From NCBI RefSeq assembly GCF_003429565.1, contig NZ_QUAK01000238.1, positions 1 to 64,000 of the forward strand: 64,000 nucleotides of DNA, written 5' to 3'. Shown here in pieces: positions 8,704-17,284 of the stretch. How positions within the stretch are numbered: position 1 is the stretch's first letter; each line of letters opens with the position of its first letter. Origin of the DNA: Streptomyces triticagri. GTDB taxonomy: Bacteria; Actinomycetota; Actinomycetes; Streptomycetales; Streptomycetaceae. A program made the position numbers and the translations under genes. The notes below the pieces were generated by a model that searched no databases, was not told where the DNA came from, and was given only the letters and a program-made list of their open reading frames with translations.

Positions 8704-9603
8704 TTGACCACGCACGCACCGCATTCGACGCACGCGGCGCCGTCCGTGCTGCTTCCGGCCTCGCTCGACGAGGCCGTGGAGGCGCTCGCGGCGACGCCCG
8801 CCGCCGTGCCGGTCGCGGGCGGCACGGACCTGATGACCTCGGTCAACTCCGGACAGCTGCGGCCCGCCGCACTGGTCGGTCTCGGGCGGATCAGTGAGAT
8901 CCGCGGCTGGCAGTACCAGGACGGCCATGCGCTGCTCGGCGCCGGGCTCACCCACGCGCGCATCGGACGCCCCGACTTCGCCGCCCTGATCCCCGCGCTC
9001 GCGGCCGCCGCACGCGCGGCCGGACCGCCCACCATCCGCAATGCCGGCACCCTCGGGGGCAACATCGCCGCCGGAGCGCCGACCGGTGACTCGCTGCCCG
9101 TGCTGGCCGCCCTCGAGGCCACCCTGATCATCGCCGGACCCGGCGGTTCGCTGCGCGAGGTCCCGGTCTCCCATCTGCTCGCCGGCATGGACAATCTGCG
9201 CGCCGGCGAACTCATCGGCTTCGTACGGGTGCCGCTGCTGCACGCCCCGCAGGTCTTCCTGAAGGCCACCGGACGGACCGGACCCGGACGTTCCACCGGC
9301 TCCGTGGCCGTGGTCCTGGACCCGGCGCGGCGCGGGGTGCGCTGCGCGGTGGGCGCCATAGCGCCGATGCCGCTGCGGCCCCTGGAGGCCGAGGCGTGGG
9401 TGGCCTCGCACATCGACTGGGACGCGGGCCGCGCCCTTGCACCGGAAGCCCTCACGGCGTTCGGCGACTATGTGGCCGCGGCCTGCATCCCCGACGGTAC
9501 GGCGCCCGACGGGACGCCTGAGCAGCTTTCGCCGGCGGTACTGCATCTGCGGCGCACGGTCGCCGCGCTGGCCCGGCGAGCACTCGGAAGGGCACTGGCG
9601 TGA
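8704..9603 (+). CDS. Molybdenum hydroxylase FAD-binding subunit (CoxM/XdhB-like)
   Basis: Medium subunit that passes electrons between 2Fe-2S clusters and its acceptor through FAD. FAD-binding motifs are visible: VAGGTDLMTSVN (about residues 37-48) and TIRNAGTLGGNIAAGAPTGD. It starts with TTG at 8704: AAGGGG at 8691-8696 is correctly spaced, and upstream residues look non-coding. The length is 299 residues. Its stop overlaps the next start as GTGA. With the two following genes it makes a FAD, Fe-S, Mo operon in the order used by carbon monoxide dehydrogenase-like and xanthine dehydrogenase-like enzymes. The substrate is not known. Confidence 0.87.
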   Translation: MTTHAPHSTHAAPSVLLPASLDEAVEALAATPAAVPVAGGTDLMTSVNSGQLRPAALVGLGRISEIRGWQYQDGHALLGAGLTHARIGRPDFAALIPALAAAARAAGPPTIRNAGTLGGNIAAGAPTGDSLPVLAALEATLIIAGPGGSLREVPVSHLLAGMDNLRAGELIGFVRVPLLHAPQVFLKATGRTGPGRSTGSVAVVLDPARRGVRCAVGAIAPMPLRPLEAEAWVASHIDWDAGRALAPEALTAFGDYVAAACIPDGTAPDGTPEQLSPAVLHLRRTVAALARRALGRALA

Positions 9604-11387
9604 GCAACACCCAGCACCACGGTGACGGAGACCGCGAGCGCCGCGGTCCCGGCGACTACGACGACCCGCCCCAGGTGCACTATCAGCACCCCTATGGACA
9701 GGGCTCGCACGGTCAGCAGGACGCGTACGGTTCGCAGGACGCGTACGGTACGCAAGCCCCTGAGGGCGGCTACCAGGCCACCGGTGGGGACGGCGCTCCC
9801 GAGGGCGGGTGGCAGCCCACTCCGCAGGGTGCGTTCGACGCGGAGGCCACGGCGTTCGTCCAGCTTCCCGAGGGGTACGCGGACATTCCGCTCGCGGCTC
9901 CGGGCAGTGGATTCGTGCCGCCGCCGATCTCCGTGGCGCCCGGCGCCGCGACCGACCCCGCGGCCACCGGTGCCTTCGTGGTGCCGAATTTCGACGGTCC
10001 CGAGGGCGGCGCAGGTGAAGGCCCGGGGGCTGGTGTCGGTGCCGGTGTCGGTGAGGCCGTGCGGTGGCCCGAGCCCAATGCGCCGCAGGAACCGGTGCGG
10101 GACCCGTCGGCGGTCACCGGGTCGTGGTCGTTCACCGAAGGCGCGCCGGAAGACTCCGACGGCGGTGGCGCCGGTCACGGCGTGGCCACCCCCGCCCCCG
10201 CCGACGACGCCGACGCCGACGCCGACGCGGTCAATGTCACCGGGCAGTGGTCCATTCCCGTCGCCCGGGGCGATCTGCCCGACGAGTCGGGCGAGTTCAC
10301 CCAGTCGGCGCTCGTCGAGCAGTGGGCGTCCGGGGCGCCGGCGACGCTGCCGGGCGGCGCTCCGGCACCCTGGGCGCCGCGTACGGAACAGCCCGGCGTT
10401 CCGCAGGCACCGGCGGACGAGGGCGCCGCCCCTGCCGACGCGCGCGTGGAGGACGGTACGCCCCCTACGCGCGTGGAGCCCGAAACGGCGACCACGCGCG
10501 CGGGGACGGCTGCCGAAGGCGACGACCCCGAGGCGGCGGACGACAGCCCCACCGGAGCCGAGCCACCTGCCGGGCACCCGGACGAGGAACGCCGAGACGC
10601 AACGGCCCACGATTCCGCCGACTCCGAGGACCGGACCCCGCACCCGGACGCACCACCCGAGGACACCGCGGACGAAGCCCCGGACCTGACGCCGGCCGAC
10701 GCACCGCAACCCGCCTTCCACGACGACCGCCCCCTCGCGTCGTACGTGCTCAGTGTCAACGAGACGGACCGGCCCGTCACCGACGCCTGGATCGGCGAAT
10801 CGCTGCTCTACGTGCTGCGCGAGCGACTCGGTCTTGCGGGTGCCAAGGACGGCTGCTCGCAGGGCGAGTGCGGAGCCTGCGCGGTCCAGGTCGACGGACG
10901 CCTCGTCGCCTCCTGCCTGGTGCCGGCGGCCACCACCGCGGGCAGCGAGATCCGCACGGTCGAGGGGCTCGCCGCCGACGGCCGGCCCTCCGACGTCCAG
11001 CGCGCCCTGACCTGCGGCAGCGCCGTCCAGTGCGGATTCTGCATCCCCGGCATGGCGATGACCGTGCACGACCTCCTGGCCGGCAACCCCGACCCCAGCG
11101 AGCGCGAGACGCGGCAGGCCCTCAGTGGCAACCTCTGCCGCTGCTCCGGCTACCGCGGAGTGCTCGACGCCGTCAGCGAGGTCGTCGCGGAGCGGCGCGC
11201 CGCATCGGCAGCGGAGGCCGAGGAGAGGCAGCAGACCGAATCCGCGGAACGGGACGCCCGCGTCCCGCACCAGGCACCACCCGGCGCGGGCAGCGCGCAC
11301 CCCGAGCCGTACGGTCACGGCCCCGACCCGTACGGCCATCACCCGCACGACCCCGAGCAGTACCCGTACGACGGAGGCCAGGCGTGA
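9600..11387 (+). CDS. Molybdenum hydroxylase 2Fe-2S subunit with long disordered N-terminal extension
   Basis: Small subunits of this family are normally about 160 residues; this one has 595. Residues 1 to about 375 are low-complexity, rich in Gly, Pro, Asp, Glu and Ala, with two copies of a VTGxWS motif (residues 172-177 and 213-218, the second continuing as IPVARGDLPDESGEF). The real domain follows, with a plant-type ferredoxin cluster (Cys419 in GCSQGECGAC, plus a later Cys) and the four-helix cluster domain (CGFC and LCRC). The C-terminal tail repeats Tyr-Gly-His and Pro-Tyr units. GTG 9600 overlaps the upstream stop; its own stop overlaps the next start. The extension may be a docking or secretion-related region, or a tether between subunits (inference). 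Confidence 0.88.
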   Translation: MSNTQHHGDGDRERRGPGDYDDPPQVHYQHPYGQGSHGQQDAYGSQDAYGTQAPEGGYQATGGDGAPEGGWQPTPQGAFDAEATAFVQLPEGYADIPLAAPGSGFVPPPISVAPGAATDPAATGAFVVPNFDGPEGGAGEGPGAGVGAGVGEAVRWPEPNAPQEPVRDPSAVTGSWSFTEGAPEDSDGGGAGHGVATPAPADDADADADAVNVTGQWSIPVARGDLPDESGEFTQSALVEQWASGAPATLPGGAPAPWAPRTEQPGVPQAPADEGAAPADARVEDGTPPTRVEPETATTRAGTAAEGDDPEAADDSPTGAEPPAGHPDEERRDATAHDSADSEDRTPHPDAPPEDTADEAPDLTPADAPQPAFHDDRPLASYVLSVNETDRPVTDAWIGESLLYVLRERLGLAGAKDGCSQGECGACAVQVDGRLVASCLVPAATTAGSEIRTVEGLAADGRPSDVQRALTCGSAVQCGFCIPGMAMTVHDLLAGNPDPSERETRQALSGNLCRCSGYRGVLDAVSEVVAERRAASAAEAEERQQTESAERDARVPHQAPPGAGSAHPEPYGHGPDPYGHHPHDPEQYPYDGGQA

Positions 11388-13690
11388 GCAACGAGACCGC
11401 CACCGCGGCCGACCCCACCGACACGGCCCCGACCCCGCCCCCGCACGGGCTCGGCACCTCGCTCAAGCCGGCCGACGCCCGCGCCAAGACCGAGGGCACC
11501 TTCCCGTACGCCGCCGACCTGTGGGCCGAGGGCCTGCTGTGGGCGGCGATCCTGCGCTCGCCGCACCCCCACGCGCGCGTGGTGTCCATCGACACGTCGT
11601 TCGCCGCGGCCATGCCCGGCGTGCACGCGGTCGTCACCCACGAGGACGTCCCCGGCGACCCCGCCCACGGCCGCCGCATCGCCGACCGCCCCGTCTTCGC
11701 CTCGGATCTGGTGCGCCACCACGGCGAACCGATCGCCGCCGTCGCAGCCGACCACCCCGACACGGCGCGGATGGCCGCCGCCGCCATCGCGGTCGAGTAC
11801 GAGGTGCTCGATCCCGTCACCGACCCGGAAGAGGCCTTCGCGGCCGAACCTCTGCACCCCGACGGGAACCTGATCCGCCATATCCCGCTGCGCTACGGCG
11901 ACCCCGAGGCGGCAGGCGACGTCGTCGTGGAGGGCCTCTACCGCATCGGCCGCCAGGACCCTGCCCCCATCGGCGCCGAGGCGGGCCTCGCCGTACCGCG
12001 GCCCGACGGCGGCGTGGAGCTCTATGTCGCCTCCACCGACCCGCACGCGGACCGCGACCTCGCCGCCGCCTGCTACGGCCTCGAGCCGTCCCGAGTGAAG
12101 GTCGTCGTCACCGGCGTACCGGGCGCCACCGCGGACCGCGAGGACCCCGGACTGCAACTGCCGCTCGGACTGCTCGCCCTGAAGACCGGCTGCCCGGTGA
12201 AAATCACCGCCACGCGCGAGGAGTCCTTCCTCGGCCACCCACACCGGCACCCCACCTTGCTGCGCTACCGCCACCACGCCGACGCCGAAGGCCGTCTGGT
12301 CAAGGTCGAGGCGCAGATCCTGCTCGACGGCGGCGCCTACGCGGACGCCTCGTCCGAGTCCCTTGCCGCCGCGGTGGCGTTCGCCTGCGGCCCGTACGTC
12401 GTCCCGCACGCCTTCATCGAGGGCTGGGCGGTACGTACCAACAACCCGCCGTCCGGGCACGTCAGGGGCGAGGGCGCGATGCAGGTGTGCGCCGCCTACG
12501 AGGCCCAGATGGACAAGCTCGCCGCCCGGATCGGCATGGACCCGGCCGAACTGCGGCTGCGCAACGCCCTCGCGACCGGCGACATCCTGCCCACCGGCCA
12601 GACGGTGACCTGCCCCGCCCCGGTGGCCGAACTGCTTCGCGAGGTACGCGACTTCCCGCTGCCCCAGCTGCCCAAGGACACCCCCGAGGAGGACTGGCTG
12701 CTGCCGGGCGGCCCGGAGGGCGCCGGCGAGCCGGGCGCCGTCCGCCGCGGCGTCGGCTACGGGCTCGGCATGGTCCACATGCTCGGCGCCGAGGGCGCCG
12801 ACGAGGTCTCCACGGCCACCGTGAAGGTCAAGGACGGCGTGGCCACCGTGATCTGCGCCGCGGTCGACACCGGCCAGGGCTTCGCCACGCTCGCGCGCCA
12901 GATCGTGCAGGAGACCCTCGGTCTCGACGAGGTGCACGTCGCCCCCGCCGACACCGACCAGCCGCCCGCCGGCCCCGCCTGCCGCGGCCGCCACACCTGG
13001 GTGTCCGGCGGCGCCGTGGAACGGGCCGCGAAGATGGTCAGGACCCAGCTCCTGCAGCCGCTCGCCGCCAAGTTCGGCATGTCCACCGAACTGCTCCAGA
13101 TCACCGACGGCAAGATCACCTCGTACGACGGCGTCCTGTCCACCACCGTGATGGAGGCCATGGACGGCAAGGAGCTGTGGGCGACCGCGCAGTGCCGCCC
13201 GCATCCGACCGAGCCGCTGGACGAGACCGGCCAGGGCGACGCCTTCGTCGGCATGGCCTTCTGCGCCGTACGTGCCGTGGTCGACGTGGATGTGGAGATC
13301 GGCGCGATCCGGGTCGTCGAACTCGCCGTCGCCCAGGACGTGGGCCGGGTGCTCAACCCGGACCAGCTCAGGGCCCGTATCGAGGCCGGTGTCACGCAGG
13401 GCGTCGGCGCCGCGTTGACGGAGAATCTGCGGGCACCGCGAGGACTCGTCCGGCACCCCGACCTCACCGGGTACGCGCTGCCCACGGCCCTGGACGCACC
13501 CGACATCCGCATCGTGAAGCTGGTGGAGGAACGGGACGTGGTCGCGCCGTTCGGCGCGAAGGCGGCCTCCGCGGTGCCGGTCGTGACATCGCCCGCCGCG
13601 GTCGCTGCAGCGGTGCGGGCGGCCACGGGCCGGCCGGTCAACCGGCTTCCGATCCGGCCGCAGGCGGCTGTGGTGACGTCGGGGGAGTAA
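11384..13690 (+). CDS. Molybdenum hydroxylase large (molybdopterin-binding) subunit, divergent
   Basis: A 768-residue homologue of xanthine dehydrogenase/aldehyde oxidase large subunits, with N-terminal a/b hammerhead domain (GTSLKPADARAKTEGTFPYAADL) and two Mo-cofactor domains. GGAGG at 11374 supports GTG 11384. The active-site region is atypical: the conserved GAKGVGEPP, whose Glu is the catalytic base, reads GAKAASAVP (residues 724 on); the FGGK loop is replaced by GATADREDPG; and AYRGFG reads HVRGEG. It may have changed chemistry, may be inactive, or may use a different base. It ends with a run to RPQAAVV as in its relatives I remember, so the changes are probably lineage-wide, not a recent mutation. 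Confidence 0.85.
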   Translation: MSNETATAADPTDTAPTPPPHGLGTSLKPADARAKTEGTFPYAADLWAEGLLWAAILRSPHPHARVVSIDTSFAAAMPGVHAVVTHEDVPGDPAHGRRIADRPVFASDLVRHHGEPIAAVAADHPDTARMAAAAIAVEYEVLDPVTDPEEAFAAEPLHPDGNLIRHIPLRYGDPEAAGDVVVEGLYRIGRQDPAPIGAEAGLAVPRPDGGVELYVASTDPHADRDLAAACYGLEPSRVKVVVTGVPGATADREDPGLQLPLGLLALKTGCPVKITATREESFLGHPHRHPTLLRYRHHADAEGRLVKVEAQILLDGGAYADASSESLAAAVAFACGPYVVPHAFIEGWAVRTNNPPSGHVRGEGAMQVCAAYEAQMDKLAARIGMDPAELRLRNALATGDILPTGQTVTCPAPVAELLREVRDFPLPQLPKDTPEEDWLLPGGPEGAGEPGAVRRGVGYGLGMVHMLGAEGADEVSTATVKVKDGVATVICAAVDTGQGFATLARQIVQETLGLDEVHVAPADTDQPPAGPACRGRHTWVSGGAVERAAKMVRTQLLQPLAAKFGMSTELLQITDGKITSYDGVLSTTVMEAMDGKELWATAQCRPHPTEPLDETGQGDAFVGMAFCAVRAVVDVDVEIGAIRVVELAVAQDVGRVLNPDQLRARIEAGVTQGVGAALTENLRAPRGLVRHPDLTGYALPTALDAPDIRIVKLVEERDVVAPFGAKAASAVPVVTSPAAVAAAVRAATGRPVNRLPIRPQAAVVTSGE

Positions 13691-13945
13691 CGGGTGGCGG
13701 CAGCGGCCGGGTTCGCCCTTTGGGCTGAATCCCGGTGCTGCCTGCGGGAGTTGTGAGCGCGTTGCCGCGGGGGCGGTGGCGCGCTTCTTGCTTGGGCGGA
13801 GTGCGTTCCGCGGGTGCCGGGCGCCTGTGGACAACCGTGTGACGAGGGCCTGCCTGTGGATAACTCGGAGCCGATTGTCGGTGGGTGCGGCTACCTTGTG
13901 TCGCGAGTGATCGACGTTGTGTGACACGAGAGTCGGGGTGCGGTG
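13691..13945. other. Intergenic region upstream of the WXG100-like cluster
   Basis: 255 bp with no gene. Contains two DnaA-box-like 9-mers (annotated separately) and the presumed promoter of the downstream cluster. No hairpin terminator for the hydroxylase operon was obvious. Confidence 0.5.
13826..13863 (+). promoter_or_regulatory. Pair of DnaA-box-like sites
   Basis: TGTGGACAA (13826-13834) is the complement of the streptomycete consensus box TTGTCCACA, and TGTGGATAA (13855-13863) is the complement of the classical TTATCCACA. Both have the same orientation, 29 bp apart start to start. No dnaA, dnaN or long box array is present, so this is not oriC; it could titrate DnaA or regulate the downstream gene. 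Confidence 0.6.
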
Positions 13946-14488
13946 ATGGTGCAGGGCGGCGTGGGGCGTGTGCGGGATGTGCCCGCGGACGGTGTCGCGG
14001 GGGCGGCGGTGTTCGGTGGGCTCGCGGGCGTCGGTTCGGGGGCGGGTCCGGGAGCGGCCGGTGCGGTCGGGGCGCTGGTCTCGGAGTTCACATCGCTGCG
14101 TGGGTTGCAGTCGGCCGTGGGGGAGTTGCTGCGTGACCTCCGCGGCTCGCCCGCGAGCGCCGCCGTGCTCGGTCAGGAGCGGGTCGCACGCGGGCAGTTG
14201 GGCGGCGGCGCGGACGCCTGGGGAGAGGCGGCGGCGGTGCACGGCGCCTGCGAGGCGCTGCTGCGTGAACTGGGCGTGTTCGCCCGCCTGTTGGACGCCT
14301 CGGTGGCGGCGGTCGGCAGTACGGGGCTGGCCGCCCGGCGAGGTTACGAGAGTCTGGACGGCGAGGTGCGGAGCCAGGTCGTTGCTGCCGGGGCGGCGTT
14401 GGGCGACCCCGGTGCTGGAAGAGGTGCTGGTGGGGGTGCCGGCGGGGTTGTGGCCGGCGGAAGTGGGGTGAGCGGGCGTGGGTGGTGA
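13946..14488 (+). CDS. Hypothetical helical protein, WXG100-cluster member
   Basis: A 180-residue protein I do not recognise by family. Residues 1-35 are Gly/Ala-rich; residues 40-140 are predicted helices resembling an ESX-type hairpin, containing DAWGEAAAVHGACEALLRELG and then GYESLDGEV, which fits the YxxxD/E export signal of type VII secretion substrates. The C-terminal 35 residues are Gly-rich. ATG 13946 has GGGG seven bases upstream; GTG 13943 is an alternative. It overlaps the next gene by 11 bp, implying translational coupling. Membership of a type VII-linked set is inference from motif and neighbours. Confidence 0.65.
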   Translation: MVQGGVGRVRDVPADGVAGAAVFGGLAGVGSGAGPGAAGAVGALVSEFTSLRGLQSAVGELLRDLRGSPASAAVLGQERVARGQLGGGADAWGEAAAVHGACEALLRELGVFARLLDASVAAVGSTGLAARRGYESLDGEVRSQVVAAGAALGDPGAGRGAGGGAGGVVAGGSGVSGRGW

Positions 14489-15977
14489 GCGGGACGGCGG
14501 CGGTGGATCGTTCGAGGGGATGTCGCACGCCGAGGTGGTGCGGTGGATCGATCAGGCGGACAGCGGTGCGGTGCAGGCCGCGGCGGAGCGGCTCACCGCG
14601 GCCTCCCGGATGATCCACCGGATCGCCGGCGAGCTGCGGACCCGGCCGCAGGGTGTGGTGTGGCAGGGGGAAGGAGCGGACGCCTTTTGCCGGTGGAGCG
14701 CGGAAGTGGCCGGCGCCACGAGGCGATTCGGCGACCTGAGCCAGGAGGCGGCCGGCTGGCTCACGCGTGCGGCCGAGGCGATCGCGCGGGCACAGGCCGC
14801 GGTGCCCCGTGAGGGCGGGGAGACCCAGAGCGGCGGGATTTCGGGGGCGGTCCCGGGTGCGGCGCGGCCTGATGGCGGGATCGCTCTGGACAGCGATGCG
14901 ACGGCGAGCGAACTGGCGGTGCGGGAGGCGGTGTTGAAGGCGGCCAGGGAGCGGCTGCGCCTGGAGGCGGTGGCCGAGCTGCGCAAGTTGAGCCAGGCGT
15001 ACGAGCTGTCGGCGTCGCAGTTGAACGGCCTGGAGCGGCCCGAGTTTCCGCCGGTGCCGGGGGAGTCGGCGGGGGCCGGGAGCGGGGGCGGTAGCGCCGG
15101 AGGTCGGGAGCGGGGTGTTGGTGCGACGCCGGTAGGTGGCGTCAGTTCGTCGACGTCGACGGAGGGAAGCGGTGAGGCCGCGGCGCCTGGTCGAGCGGTG
15201 AGTGCGACGGCTGGGGCTTGGGCGTCCGATGGGTGGCCGTCCAGGGGTGCCGTGGCGGAGGAGAGGGATGTGGTCCGTGGTGTCGGGACCGGGTGGGGGT
15301 GCGGAGAGGGCGGGTCCCCGGTGGGGTCGGGTGTGGCGCGGCCGGACGGCGGCGTGGGAATGGTGATCGACGGTGTGTCCGGGATGGGCCCGGCGGTCAC
15401 GGGGGCGGCGCCGTCCGCGTCCCACGGTCCGGAGACGGCCGCCGGGAGGCCGGTGGCGGGTTCGGTGCCGGGTGCGGGCGTGGTGGGTGATGCGGGCGGT
15501 GCGTTGCTGCCTGGAGCTGTGGGGCCGGTCGGGCAGATGGGGCCGGTGAGTTCGGGTGGTTCGGGCCGGGCGGCGCCCGTAGGGGGCGGAGGCGGTGCCC
15601 GGGGAGGTGTGGTTGCTGGGGGACCTCCGAGTCCGGGCCTGAGTCCGGGCCCGAGCTCGACTGGGAGTGGGGGCCCGGGCGCGCATGCGTCGTCGTACGG
15701 GAGCAGGGCGGTGCAGGGCCCCGCCGGCGTGGTCGGAGGTCACCCGGTGCCGATGGCGCAGGTGGCGGCGCCGGGCGGGACGACGGGGACGGGTGGGGCG
15801 GGCGGCGCGCGTTCCGGTTCCGTCTCCCGTTCGGCGGGCGGCAGTTCGGCGAAGCAGCGGGACAGGCGGCGGTCCACGGGCGTGGTGGTCGGCGCCGAGC
15901 CGGCGAGCGGCGGGGGCGGCTCCGTACCGACCCGGGCGGATCCCGAGGGCGGCCTCGTACCGCCAAGGGGTGCTTGA
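14478..15977 (+). CDS. WXG100-like protein with long Gly/Pro/Ser-rich tail
   Basis: The first 115 residues form a WXG100/PPE-like helical hairpin: helix, turn with WQGEGADAF (WxG), second helix. About 70 residues of helix follow (LAVREAVLKAARERLRLEAVAELRKLSQAYEL), then nearly 300 residues of Gly, Ser, Pro, Val-rich disordered sequence. GTG 14478 overlaps the previous gene by 11 bp; a downstream ATG at 14520 lacks a properly spaced ribosome site. There is no signal peptide or membrane segment. The arrangement resembles actinobacterial type VII substrates with a disordered surface or adaptor tail. No partner secretion ATPase gene is in the window. Confidence 0.7.
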   Translation: MGGERDGGGGSFEGMSHAEVVRWIDQADSGAVQAAAERLTAASRMIHRIAGELRTRPQGVVWQGEGADAFCRWSAEVAGATRRFGDLSQEAAGWLTRAAEAIARAQAAVPREGGETQSGGISGAVPGAARPDGGIALDSDATASELAVREAVLKAARERLRLEAVAELRKLSQAYELSASQLNGLERPEFPPVPGESAGAGSGGGSAGGRERGVGATPVGGVSSSTSTEGSGEAAAPGRAVSATAGAWASDGWPSRGAVAEERDVVRGVGTGWGCGEGGSPVGSGVARPDGGVGMVIDGVSGMGPAVTGAAPSASHGPETAAGRPVAGSVPGAGVVGDAGGALLPGAVGPVGQMGPVSSGGSGRAAPVGGGGGARGGVVAGGPPSPGLSPGPSSTGSGGPGAHASSYGSRAVQGPAGVVGGHPVPMAQVAAPGGTTGTGGAGGARSGSVSRSAGGSSAKQRDRRRSTGVVVGAEPASGGGGSVPTRADPEGGLVPPRGA

Positions 15978-16055
15978 CCTGGGGTGGGCGGAGGAGTGGA
16001 TCGCGGACGTGGATGAACCGACGGGGAAGGAGACGCGCGTTCAGCGCGGGAGCAG

Positions 16056-16709
16056 ATGGCTTGGTCCGAGTGGGAGCAGCTGAAGTCGGCTGCGGGCGGC
16101 GGCCACCCGCCCGCAGGGACCGCACCGGGAGCGGGGTCGGGAGGAGAAGCGGGACCGGGGACCGGTCTCATCGGCGGAGGACCGGACCTCGGGTCCGGGA
16201 CGGCCGGTTCCAACGGCGGCGTGGGCTTGGGGAGCGGTGTGATCTCCGGCGGTGGAGTGGGCCTCGGAGACGGATTCGGGCCCGGTGGCGGAGCCGGTCT
16301 CGGAGACGGAGCCGGGGCCAGTCCGGGTGGTGGGATCGGCCATGGCGGGTTCGGCCCGGGAGCCGCAAGTCCACCCGGGGGCGCGGGTCGGGACCTCGTG
16401 GTGCATGACAACGAGCTCGGCGCACTCGGCTCACACGCCTACGGGCTCCGCGAGCGTCTTCGGCGGGACGCGGACCAGGCCCGCGCGGGCACATTCGCCG
16501 CGGCCACCAGCCTGTTCAACGGCGGCCTGGACCTGGGAGCAGCGCTCACCCAGCTCTCCGAGGCCTGGAACACCCAGTCCCGCACCCTCGTCGACGCCTG
16601 CGGTCACATCTCCAACCATCTCGACTTCACCAGGTCCCAGCACTCCAAGGACGACGTCAAGGTGGCCACCGAGGTGAGCACCTCCCGCATCACCGAGTAC
16701 TACCGATGA
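16056..16709 (+). CDS. Gly-rich protein with C-terminal WXG-like helical domain
   Basis: 217 residues. Residues 15-110 are almost entirely Gly, Ser, Pro and acidic in repeated Gly-Leu-Gly-Asp/Ser units; residues 112-217 are helical (VVHDNELGALGSHAYGLRE, then LFNGGLDLGAALTQLSEAWNTQSRTLVDACGHISNHLDFT). The C-terminal part looks like the ESX-fold accessory proteins in actinobacterial WXG clusters, but the WxG tripeptide itself is absent. It is 79 bp after the preceding gene, same strand. Its last 10 bp overlap the convergent Nudix gene. I do not recognise a named family. Confidence 0.65.
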   Translation: MAWSEWEQLKSAAGGGHPPAGTAPGAGSGGEAGPGTGLIGGGPDLGSGTAGSNGGVGLGSGVISGGGVGLGDGFGPGGGAGLGDGAGASPGGGIGHGGFGPGAASPPGGAGRDLVVHDNELGALGSHAYGLRERLRRDADQARAGTFAAATSLFNGGLDLGAALTQLSEAWNTQSRTLVDACGHISNHLDFTRSQHSKDDVKVATEVSTSRITEYYR

Positions 16710-17215
16710 GGAGCCATCGGAGCCCGGCGGTCCAGCGCCCGGTATCGGTCGTACGCCTGGCGGGCATCGGGGACGAACTCCGCACTGTGGACGAGGAGTT
16801 CGAGTTCGGGCGCGTCGAGCCAGTCGTGCGCCGCGATCTCGCCGGGATCCGGGCGGGCCGACGCCGGGACGGCGACCTCGTGCAGACCGAGCCAGTACGG
16901 GCCGATCGCACCGGCGCACCGAAAGGTGAACACAAGCCGTGGCGCGGCACGCACGCCCAGCTCTTCCTCGAGTTCCCGGGCCGCGGCCTCCTCGTACGAC
17001 TCACCGACGCCCACCGCGCCGCCGAGCATCCAGTTGCACAGCCCCGGGAAGCGAGTCGCGTCGTCGGGTCGGCGATGCACGAGGAAACGGCCCCGCTCGT
17101 CCCGGCACACGATGGTCGCGATGCGATGCAGCCAGCCGCGTCGGATCGCCTCCGCCCGGTCGACGATCCCCAGTACCCGGTCCTCTTCGTCGACGCGCTC
17201 GATCAGTTCAGCCAT
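16700..17215 (-). CDS. Nudix hydrolase
   Basis: Cytosolic pyrophosphohydrolase of 171 residues. The Nudix box is complete: GGAVGVGESYEEAAARELEE continuing ELGV (G-x5-E-x7-REL-xEE-x-G-V) around residues 65-88. N-terminal ERVDEEDRVLGIVDRAEAIRRGWLHR resembles the isopentenyl-diphosphate-isomerase-like/YfcD Nudix branch. The start is ATG at 17215. It is transcribed against the WXG-like cluster and splits it, so it is either an unrelated insertion or an old neighbour. The physiological substrate is unknown. Confidence 0.88.
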   Translation of the reverse strand: MAELIERVDEEDRVLGIVDRAEAIRRGWLHRIATIVCRDERGRFLVHRRPDDATRFPGLCNWMLGGAVGVGESYEEAAARELEEELGVRAAPRLVFTFRCAGAIGPYWLGLHEVAVPASARPDPGEIAAHDWLDAPELELLVHSAEFVPDARQAYDRYRALDRRAPMAPHR

Positions 17216-17284
17216 GGACGCATGGTGCCAGGCGGTGTCGGTGCGCGGAGCCGGCCGCGAGTTCGCCGGGGAGGTGAGGTGTGA

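Noticed and set aside
13826-13863. Chromosomal origin of replication
   Set aside because: Only two boxes, with no dnaA-dnaN neighbours or box array.
11339-14242. 967-codon minus-strand open frame across the molybdenum hydroxylase gene
   Set aside because: Low-complexity composition and antisense to a gene with clear family motifs; typical high-GC shadow.
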